Assembly: GCA_937890045.1 (NCBI GenBank)
Contig: CALBXV010000524.1
Coordinates: 1-5,944, forward strand
Origin: an uncultured archaeon
GTDB taxonomy: Archaea > Thermoproteota > Nitrososphaeria > Nitrososphaerales > CALBXV01
DNA: 5,944 bases
Direction: 5' to 3'
Positions 1 through 5,075 of this stretch are shown piece after piece; position 1 is the stretch's first letter, and each line of letters begins with the position of its first letter. The position numbers were made by a program, and so were the translations under genes. Below the pieces are notes generated by a model. That model had not been told where the DNA came from. It saw only the letters and a program-made list of their open reading frames with translations, and made no database searches.

Positions 1-14
1 GTTTAGATGGTAAA

Positions 15-245
15 ATGATTAGAGCCATTGTAGTATTATCACAGATGAACTTACATATCTGGCACAACGAAACCAAATACAGAGCAGGTGATGGTGACGG
101 AAATCTTGGACTAACTCACGGATTAAATGGAATTAGGAACACTGCAAAGAACATAATACAGGATCAATTAGAAGATGGTGGAAGAAAAGATTATAAGATA
201 GATTGTATAGCAGCAGAATTTGAAGATTGGGAAGTGAGTTGGTAA
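15..245 (+). CDS. Unrecognised small protein, possibly 5'-partial
   Basis: I do not recognise this 76-residue protein. It begins with a hydrophobic strand-like stretch (IRAIVVLSQ, residues 2-9), followed by a WHNETKYRAGDGDG segment (about 16-29) and an LTHGLNGIRNTAKNII stretch (about 33-48) that looks like a conserved amphipathic helix. The C-terminus is acidic and ends in Trp. There is no signal peptide or membrane span. The reading frame stays open to the left edge (codons for L-D-G-K precede the ATG at 15), and no convincing Shine-Dalgarno motif precedes that ATG, so the true start may lie outside the window. The stop is one base before the next gene, so the two are probably co-transcribed. 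It is a convincing gene because of its compact, non-repetitive composition and its packing against the aminotransferase, but no function can be assigned. Confidence 0.7.
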   Translation: MIRAIVVLSQMNLHIWHNETKYRAGDGDGNLGLTHGLNGIRNTAKNIIQDQLEDGGRKDYKIDCIAAEFEDWEVSW

Positions 246-246
246 A

Positions 247-936
247 ATGGGATATAAAATTTGGCCAGTAGGTAAAATCCCAAAAGAATTTCAACGACCA
301 GAACTCGATCAAGTTAGAGAATATGGGTATGATTGGAATGATCCGTGGGATGTGGTTGAAATGTTTGAAAATGAAGTTGCAAAGTTTGCTGGATGTAAAT
401 ACGGTATTTCAGTAGATAATTGTACAGATGGATTATTCCTTTGTTTGAAGTATTTGAATTATGATGGAGAAATAACTATTCCATCCAGAACATACGTTTC
501 TGTTCCTATGACTATTATAAATGCTGGATGTAAGGTTAAGTTTGAGGACATAGAATGGAGTGGAATATATCAATTAAACCCAACTAAAGTTTATGATGGT
601 GCTACAAGATGGACAGAGGGAATGTATGAAGCTGGTGATGGATTTCAAGTTGTGTCATTTCAAATTAAAAAGAGAATACCAATAGGTAAGGGTGGTATGA
701 TTTTAACTAATGATGAAAATGCTGTGGATTGGTTTAAAATGATGAGATATGAAGGTAGACATAACGAAATCAAATATGAAAAGGATGATTTTGGATTGAT
801 TGGTTATAATATGTATATGACACCGGAAGATGCTGCTCGTGGTTTGATTTTGATGAAGCACACTCCAAAGGTAAACGAAGATACTGGTGGGGCCATGTCT
901 TGTATAGATTTAACTAAACAAAAAGTATTTAAATGA
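247..936 (+). CDS. Short DegT/DnrJ/EryC1-type PLP aminotransferase
   Basis: This family transfers an amino group, usually from glutamate, to keto-sugar nucleotides in the cytoplasm, making amino sugars for surface glycans. The large PLP-binding domain is readable in order: CTDGLFLCLKYL (59-70) matches the usual GTxALxLALxAL helix, EITIPSRTYVSVPMTIINAGCKVKFEDIE (75-103) the IVPxxTFxAT...GAxPVFVDV segment, and VYDGATR (115-121) supplies the PLP ring-binding Asp (D117). SFQIKKRIPIGKGGMI (137-152) holds the Schiff-base lysine by family spacing (K142), and IGYNMYMTPEDAARG (185-199) matches the GYNxRMTExQAA motif. At 229 residues it is far below the usual 370-400 and lacks the whole C-terminal domain. 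The stop sits in an ATGA context with no sign of a continuing frame, so this may be a native short form. Catalytic competence is uncertain; fold assignment is secure. Confidence 0.88.
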   Translation: MGYKIWPVGKIPKEFQRPELDQVREYGYDWNDPWDVVEMFENEVAKFAGCKYGISVDNCTDGLFLCLKYLNYDGEITIPSRTYVSVPMTIINAGCKVKFEDIEWSGIYQLNPTKVYDGATRWTEGMYEAGDGFQVVSFQIKKRIPIGKGGMILTNDENAVDWFKMMRYEGRHNEIKYEKDDFGLIGYNMYMTPEDAARGLILMKHTPKVNEDTGGAMSCIDLTKQKVFK

Positions 937-950
937 TATTTTGGAGAATA
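934..950 (+). repeat. 17-bp direct repeat, left copy
   Basis: The sequence TGATATTTTGGAGAATA begins with the aminotransferase stop codon and is repeated exactly at 1489-1505. Read from the overlapping ATG at 933, it encodes MIFWRI before running into a stop, which are the first six residues of the GT9-like gene. It also contains the GGAG that serves as ribosome-binding site for the sulfotransferase gene. Confidence 0.9.
943..946 (+). promoter_or_regulatory. Ribosome-binding site GGAG inside the repeat
   Basis: GGAG lies six bases upstream of the ATG at 953 and decides that start over the TTG at 941. In the right-hand repeat copy the same four bases are coding (Trp-Arg) inside the GT9-like gene, so the sulfotransferase gene appears to be using a borrowed coding sequence as its ribosome-binding site. 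Confidence 0.7.
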
Positions 951-952
951 AA

Positions 953-1441
953 ATGAAAAACACAGTTCAAATTTATGGGTTGCCAAGAAGTGGGACAAAC
1001 TTTTTAGAGTGGTCTATTATTAATAATTTTTACAATATAGTGTATAATGCTTACACAGAAACACCGGAGATCAAAGAACTTCCAAGACCAAAAGTAGCTG
1101 CAAAACATCAGATGCCGTCTTTCAAACATTCTGATAAAATAATAGTGATTTATAAAAAGTGGAATGCATATATAAAATCTTATAAAAGATGGGATAAAAA
1201 TTTATCAGATGAAAATATCATCAAAGGTGTTTATGATTCTTATTTGCAAAAAGCTAAATCTTTGGATTCATCGAAAACAATAATTTTTGAACATTCTTGG
1301 CTCGTTGAAAACTATGAACAAGGAATGAAAATAATAGAAGAAAAATTTGACTTAAAAATGAAAGATAAAATTGTCCAACCAAAAAATAGATTAAATAGCA
1401 GTAGGCATATTACTGATCAAATTTACGTATTGGAAAAATAA
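953..1441 (+). CDS. Small PAPS sulfotransferase-like protein, 3' end frameshifted
   Basis: The N-terminus carries IYGLPRSGTNFLEW (7-20), the 5'-phosphosulfate-binding loop of PAPS-dependent sulfotransferases (GxPRSGTTFL). DKIIVIYKKWNAYIKSYKRW (61-80) sits where the 3'-phosphate motif (strand, then RNPxDxxxSxxR) is expected, with Lys in place of the usual Arg and S76 in register. The predicted role is transfer of sulfate from PAPS to a glycan or other acceptor in the cytoplasm. The ATG at 953 is chosen over the in-frame TTG at 941 because GGAG at 943-946 lies six bases upstream of the ATG. The 162-residue product is short for the family. One extra A in the A5 run at 1434-1438 would replace the stop with 17 further residues ending in FHKGLHLE at 1491, overlapping the next start. 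The gene is bracketed by a 17-bp repeat and may be an inserted cassette. Confidence 0.75.
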   Translation: MKNTVQIYGLPRSGTNFLEWSIINNFYNIVYNAYTETPEIKELPRPKVAAKHQMPSFKHSDKIIVIYKKWNAYIKSYKRWDKNLSDENIIKGVYDSYLQKAKSLDSSKTIIFEHSWLVENYEQGMKIIEEKFDLKMKDKIVQPKNRLNSSRHITDQIYVLEK

Positions 1442-1491
1442 AAAATGAAAGGTTTTGGAATAATTTTCATAAAGGACTGCACTTAGAGTGA
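1442..1491 (+). pseudogene. Out-of-frame 3' end of the sulfotransferase gene
   Basis: The 46 bases between the sulfotransferase stop and the next start are not random spacer. In the frame one base away they read KNERFWNNFHKGLHLE and stop at TGA 1489-1491, whose TGA overlaps the GTG start of the next gene in a GTGA arrangement. Joining this to the preceding gene needs a single additional A in the A5 run at 1434-1438, giving ...YVLEKIKNERFWNNF... The aromatic and charged composition looks like a genuine protein C-terminus, and the precise fit to the next start supports it. Either a real one-base deletion or a homopolymer undercall would explain it. Confidence 0.6.
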
Positions 1492-2387
1492 TATTTTGGA
1501 GAATATTAAATAACCAATTATATTCGGTTGATGACGTAGAACATCTTGGTTTTGAAAAATCAGAGGGGTGGGTTATACCAGATGATTATTTAGATAATCA
1601 AGAGTTTATGGTTATGAGAACAGCTCATGGAATTGGTGATTGGGGAATTATATCAGCAATGCCACGACTATTAAAAGAAAAATATCCTGATTGTAAGGTT
1701 TGTGTTCCATCTGTTAAATTATTAGAAAAATTATTTGGTCAGTATTTAGATAATTGGAGTTCATGGAGTAATCCATTTGAAAATGTAAAAAATATTTTTG
1801 ATAATAATCCATACGTAGATGAGTTTGTAGATGAAATAGATGGTGAGGTATTTCACGACCATTATAGAATATATGATAAAGATAGTACAGACGTTCCTTT
1901 GGTTAAACAAATGTTAAAGTTTTGGCAATTCACAGTGGAAGAAATGAAAGATTGTCAACCTGAAATATATTGGTCAGATGAGGAGAAAAAGTTTGGGGAT
2001 AGCATCATCCACGAAACCGCGGGTGATAGTGATTTTGGTTGTTTATTAGTATCAGATAGATTCGGTACTCAAAATGGAAAGTATTCTGAAAAATCATATA
2101 ACAAAGATACAGAAGTTATGAGTAAAGTATTGAAAGATAATCCATTACCATATTTCTATTATTCATATAAACCACTTAAAGAAACACCATTTGATTTTAT
2201 AAATGATGTTTTAGATATGAGACATATAGATTTAAGAATTCAGTTATATATTAAATCACAGGCAAAAATTAATGTTAGTAATCAATGTGGCACTTCACAG
2301 GGAGTAGTAAGATATTCTAAATGTTATACTTCACAAAGACAATATCCAATATCAGATAATTTTGTAAATGGAGAAATTTATTTGTGA
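1488..2387 (+). CDS. GT9-like (heptosyltransferase-type) glycosyltransferase
   Basis: The family moves heptose or other sugars from nucleotide donors onto lipopolysaccharide-type acceptors with a GT-B fold. The key match is MVMRTAHGIGDWGIISAMPRLLKEKYPDCKVCV (41-73), which corresponds to the GT9 opening strand, GDxxLATPxLRALKxxYP loop and second strand. NNPYVDEFVDE (106-116) matches the NPYVDEVI motif, and QAKINVSNQCGTSQGVVRYSK (258-278) sits where GT9 proteins have the donor-site SNDSGPxHLA segment, with CGTSQG instead. About 40 extra residues precede the usual start. GTG at 1488 is the only start available after the in-frame stop at 1470-1472. AAAGGA (1471-1476) is rather distant, so coupling through GTGA with the preceding frame is likely. 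The 299-residue product is a little short; see the frameshifted 3' continuation to 2505. Specific sugar and acceptor cannot be told. Confidence 0.72.
   Translation: MIFWRILNNQLYSVDDVEHLGFEKSEGWVIPDDYLDNQEFMVMRTAHGIGDWGIISAMPRLLKEKYPDCKVCVPSVKLLEKLFGQYLDNWSSWSNPFENVKNIFDNNPYVDEFVDEIDGEVFHDHYRIYDKDSTDVPLVKQMLKFWQFTVEEMKDCQPEIYWSDEEKKFGDSIIHETAGDSDFGCLLVSDRFGTQNGKYSEKSYNKDTEVMSKVLKDNPLPYFYYSYKPLKETPFDFINDVLDMRHIDLRIQLYIKSQAKINVSNQCGTSQGVVRYSKCYTSQRQYPISDNFVNGEIYL
1489..1505 (+). repeat. 17-bp direct repeat, right copy
   Basis: This is an exact second copy of TGATATTTTGGAGAATA, 555 bp to the right of the first. Here it is the beginning of the GT9-like coding sequence, with GTG at 1488 in place of the ATG at 933. 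Identity ends abruptly on the right (AAATG versus TTAAA), and on the left it degrades into scattered mismatches. Confidence 0.9.
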
Positions 2388-2505
2388 AAGATGATTTGAA
2401 AAGAAATATTATGGAAATTGGACTAATCAGTTAAATCCACGGATTATAGATGAAATATATACAGATTTAATTGGCACAGAATTAGAGAAGTACGTGAATG
2501 AATAG
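2384..2505 (+). pseudogene. Frameshifted 3' end of the GT9-like gene, or a small broken gene
   Basis: From the GTG at 2384, which overlaps the preceding TGA, the frame reads VKDDLKRN and soon stops. The next frame is open from 2395 and reads FEKKYYGNWTNQLNPRIIDE and on through YTDLIGTELEKYVNE to TAG 2503-2505, which overlaps the next gene start. One additional T at 2395-2397 joins these into a 40-residue ORF (VKDDFEKKYYGNW...). A second T at 2381-2383 joins it also to the GT9-like protein as ...GEIYFVKDDFEKK..., extending that protein to about 340 residues, closer to the usual GT9 length. The composition is protein-like and no other feature occupies the stretch. I favour a lost C-terminus, but a separate small gene needing only one correction cannot be excluded. 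Confidence 0.55.
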
Positions 2506-3256
2506 GAAAAAAGTTACATTTTGTACTGGGTATTGGGAAGTATTAGCAAACGATGGTGGCCCAGCGAGGCATAGTCATGAACATTATCTTACCAATATGC
2601 CGTTTACTTTTAATTTGTTAAAGAATTCAAATATTATATTTTATTATGAAGATGAAAATATTTTAAATTATGTTGAGAAGTATATAAAAACAGAGAATTT
2701 CATTCCAAAGAAGAAAAGTATTTCTGAATTGCCAACTTGGAAAATATCAAAATTTTATCTTGAATCGTGTAAAAATCAAAATCAGGAAGAACTTAAAAAA
2801 ATTAATAATATTGGGGAAAAGGGAGTAAGACATTATAGAGATGAATATAAAAAGTCAGGTGAAGATTCTTATCGTAAAATATTTACTATTTGGTCAAGTA
2901 AAATATTTTTTATTGATAGGTTGATTAAAGAAAATGTTTTTAATACAGGTTTTTTTTCGTGGGTAGACGTGTCTTATGGTAGATTTAAGGAAACAAGAGA
3001 TCGATGGAATTTTACTGAACTTGATTTTGATGATAATCATATATATCATTATAATAGTAATATGAAATATTTTGGTAAAAAAATAAATTTAAATGCAAGT
3101 TTTTTATTTGGTTATAGAAACAGTTGGGATAAATTTATACTACTTTACAAAACTCAAATAGATCAAACAAAAAATTCAAGTTATGCTCATGACGAAGAAA
3201 CAATTATTAATTTATTTTATGAAGATAATATTGATTTATTTATAAATTTGGGATGA
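2498..3256 (+). CDS. HtrL/YibB family (WlaTC-like) protein
   Basis: This 252-residue protein matches the HtrL_YibB family, found in lipopolysaccharide and lipooligosaccharide loci and thought to be glycosyltransferase-like; the biochemical activity of most members is unproven. It opens with a hydrophobic strand KVTFCTGYW (5-13) as the family does. YRKIFTIWSSKIFFIDRLIKENVFNTGFFSWVDVSYGRF (125-163) is the diagnostic block (WNSKPFF...NPFNTEYFxWVDxGxxR), with the WVD acidic residue (D157) a candidate metal or nucleotide-sugar contact. HDEETIINLFYEDN (231-244) matches the late DE(G/Q)-helix region. The ATG at 2498 has GAGAAG at 2485-2490 seven bases upstream and overlaps the TAG ending the preceding frame by 8 bp. 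Base composition is about 25% GC, lower than the genes to its left. No signal peptide is seen, so a cytoplasmic role is expected. Confidence 0.75.
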   Translation: MNRKKVTFCTGYWEVLANDGGPARHSHEHYLTNMPFTFNLLKNSNIIFYYEDENILNYVEKYIKTENFIPKKKSISELPTWKISKFYLESCKNQNQEELKKINNIGEKGVRHYRDEYKKSGEDSYRKIFTIWSSKIFFIDRLIKENVFNTGFFSWVDVSYGRFKETRDRWNFTELDFDDNHIYHYNSNMKYFGKKINLNASFLFGYRNSWDKFILLYKTQIDQTKNSSYAHDEETIINLFYEDNIDLFINLG

Positions 3257-3260
3257 TATA

Positions 3261-3845
3261 ATGAGATACGATTATTTATTTGAATATATACGAAATTATA
3301 AAGTGAAGTCGATTTTAGAAGTGGGGACTTGGAAGGGAGAACACGCTCAAAGAATGATACAGACAGCACAAAATGTGAATAATAGTAAAGATATAGTTTA
3401 CTATGGATTTGATCTTTGGGATGATATGGACAGGAATACATTTGAGTACGAAGTTGCAAAATGGCCACCATCACAAATTACAGTGGAAGAAAGATTGAAT
3501 TCTACTCTTGCAACTATATACTTATATAAAGGAAATACTCTTCAAACGTTACCTAATTTTATTGATGATAATCCAGATATTGATATAGATTTAATTTTTA
3601 TGGATGGAGGACATTCATTTGAAACTTGTCAGTCTGATTGGAATAATATAAGTAAAATTGTTAAAGAAAATACAATAGTGTTAATAGACGACTACTTGGT
3701 GTATCCTGATGGTACTGAACCATCTTGGGGATCTAGTAAAACCGTTGACAGTTTAGATAGAAATATTTGGAAGGTTAATATTTTATCAAATGGTGATTTT
3801 ATGAGAGGCAAAACCAATTATATAGTAGAGGTTACATTAAAATGA
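3261..3845 (+). CDS. Class I SAM-dependent methyltransferase
   Basis: The protein belongs to the Rossmann-fold SAM methyltransferases of the Methyltransf_24 type, common in glycan and secondary-metabolite clusters. KSILEVGTWKGEHA (16-29) is motif I, with E20 and the G-x-x-x-G loop binding SAM. YYGFDLWDDM (47-56) is the second strand, with D51 positioned for the ribose hydroxyls. LIFMDGGHSFETCQSDW (111-127) is the characteristic LIFIDGDHSYExVxxDW motif, and VLIDDY (140-145) is the following strand with a likely metal-binding Asp pair. At 194 residues it is a minimal single domain. GGGA at 3250-3253 precedes the ATG by seven bases. The gene ends in an ATGA overlap with the next gene, so the two are probably translationally coupled. 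The context suggests O-methylation of a sugar, but the acceptor is not visible from sequence. Confidence 0.85.
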   Translation: MRYDYLFEYIRNYKVKSILEVGTWKGEHAQRMIQTAQNVNNSKDIVYYGFDLWDDMDRNTFEYEVAKWPPSQITVEERLNSTLATIYLYKGNTLQTLPNFIDDNPDIDIDLIFMDGGHSFETCQSDWNNISKIVKENTIVLIDDYLVYPDGTEPSWGSSKTVDSLDRNIWKVNILSNGDFMRGKTNYIVEVTLK

Positions 3846-4462
3846 ATATGAAAATACCACCGGTTATAATGCAAACAAGTAAAAATAAACAACCAGAATA
3901 TGTTATTGAAATGATAAAATCAAAATCTGTTGGATGGAAGTATGAACATTTTACAGATGTGGAGTGTATTCAATTTTTTAGGGATAATCCTATAGAAGAA
4001 TTTTCAAATATAATTAAAGTTTTTAATGGGTTCACAGAGGGACCACATAAGGGTGATTTGTTTAGATATTATTATTTGTATATAAAGGGAGGAGTTTACA
4101 TTGATAGCGATGCTATGATTGAAACTAATATTGAAGATATTGTTAAGAAATATGAATTTGTTTCTATAGTACGAGATGATAAGAATTTGATATTTAATGG
4201 ATTCTTAGCGTGTACACCAAATCATCAGATAATGTATGATGCTTTAAGTCATATTTATAAAACTCCAAATCCTAAATATTATATGGAATTTGTAAGTGAA
4301 TTATATACTATAGTTAAATCTTCAAATGAATCAAATATAAAGTTATATATTGAAAAAAGACCAACCCCACCATTTCCAAATCCATGGGCGGTGAATAGTT
4401 ATGATGGGGAGAATATTATTTTAAAACATTATCCAAGAACAAAGATGATTCCAAGGGATTAA
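3842..4462 (+). CDS. GT32-like glycosyltransferase (Gly_transf_sug, OCH1/capsule type)
   Basis: The core motif GDLFRYYYLYIKGGVYIDSDAM (71-92) is the signature of DXD-containing sugar transferases of the Gly_transf_sug family, which use a nucleotide sugar and a divalent metal. D88-S89-D90 is the DXD motif, and the preceding D72-R75 pair is also conserved in the family. The N-terminus IPPVIMQTSKNKQPEYV (5-21) matches the usual IPKIIHQTWK opening strand, and FNGFLACTPNHQIMYDAL (118-135) matches the family's NxFIxSxPxHPxxxxxL block. The length, 206 residues, is typical of small bacterial and phage members. The start overlaps the methyltransferase stop (ATGA); an in-frame ATG two codons later is an alternative. 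The gene ends four bases before the next start. The sugar and acceptor cannot be predicted. Confidence 0.87.
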   Translation: MNMKIPPVIMQTSKNKQPEYVIEMIKSKSVGWKYEHFTDVECIQFFRDNPIEEFSNIIKVFNGFTEGPHKGDLFRYYYLYIKGGVYIDSDAMIETNIEDIVKKYEFVSIVRDDKNLIFNGFLACTPNHQIMYDALSHIYKTPNPKYYMEFVSELYTIVKSSNESNIKLYIEKRPTPPFPNPWAVNSYDGENIILKHYPRTKMIPRD

Positions 4463-4466
4463 TATT

Positions 4467-5075
4467 ATGGGAAGTTATTATAAACTTAAAGATTATAAAA
4501 TAGGTACATTTATACATATTCCACGAACATCAGGTAAAACTTTTCGAAAGAATTTTGGTAAATATTTTGTTAGAAAAAAAGAAAAACATGCTACAGCTTT
4601 ATATGTTAGAGAAAATTATCCAACAGAAAAAGAGTTACCAATGATTTCTTGTGTTCGTAATCCATGGCAACGGATATGGAGTTTGTTTAATTATACGAAA
4701 ATGATAAGTCAACAATATGATGTAATACATACATTAGATTGGGATGAGTGGTTAAAAACTCCAATAGTAAATAATCAAAGAAGAAATCATTATCGTGATG
4801 TTATAGATAGAAATCCATTACTAACTGAAACATATTTATTCGATGGAAAAGATAATTTGTTGGTGGATCACATAATTAAATTTGAAAATTTAATAGATGA
4901 TATAGATTTTATTAGTAGTATTTATGAGATACCAAAAATAGAGATGTCTGTATATCCTGAAGAATTTGGATCACAATCAAAGGGTTGGAGAGAACATTAT
5001 ACAGATAAACAACGACAATATGTTGAAGAAATATGTAGTTGGGAAATAAAAAAATTTGGTTACGAGTTTGAATAA
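4467..5075 (+). CDS. Sulfotransferase, HS2ST/Sulfotransfer_2-like
   Basis: This is a PAPS-dependent sulfotransferase of the type related to carbohydrate sulfotransferases. GTFIHIPRTSGKTF (13-26) matches the 5'-phosphosulfate loop (FIHIPKTGGTS), with Arg (R20) in the position of the usual Lys. MISCVRNPWQRIWSLFNY (59-76) matches the 3'-phosphate motif FxxVRNPWDRxxSxY, with R64 and S72 in place. HIIKFENLIDDI (135-146) matches the FENLxxD segment, and WREHYTDKQRQYVEEICSWEIKKFGYEF (174-201) is the classic YRxYYTDExxxxVxxxYxxDIxxFGYxF C-terminus, so the gene is complete. A His at 41 follows the first loop and could be catalytic. AAGGGA (4453-4458) lies eight bases before the ATG. It is clearly a different subfamily from the sulfotransferase-like gene at 953. 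Confidence 0.87.
   Translation: MGSYYKLKDYKIGTFIHIPRTSGKTFRKNFGKYFVRKKEKHATALYVRENYPTEKELPMISCVRNPWQRIWSLFNYTKMISQQYDVIHTLDWDEWLKTPIVNNQRRNHYRDVIDRNPLLTETYLFDGKDNLLVDHIIKFENLIDDIDFISSIYEIPKIEMSVYPEEFGSQSKGWREHYTDKQRQYVEEICSWEIKKFGYEFE

Noticed and set aside
941..952. TTG at 941 as start of the sulfotransferase gene
   Set aside because: GGAG at 943-946 would then be coding, and it is ideally spaced for the ATG at 953.
804..998. Minus-strand open frame of 64 codons
   Set aside because: It is antisense to the aminotransferase end and sulfotransferase start, has no ribosome-binding site and no recognisable protein features.
1445..1486. Thirteen-codon ORF MKGFGIIFIKDCT
   Set aside because: The other frame of the same bases gives a better explanation as the displaced C-terminus of the sulfotransferase, ending exactly at the next start.
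2950..2957. T8 run as a programmed slippage site (a similar run lies at 5622-5629)
   Set aside because: The conserved protein motifs continue in the same frame on both sides of each run, so no shift is needed.
3241..3248. TATAAATT resembling a T4-type late promoter box (TATAAATA)
   Set aside because: It lies inside the HtrL/YibB coding sequence, has a mismatch, and such strings are expected often at this base composition.
3217..3474. Minus-strand open frame of 85 codons
   Set aside because: It lies antisense to the HtrL/YibB end and the methyltransferase motif I region, which are clearly coding on the + strand.
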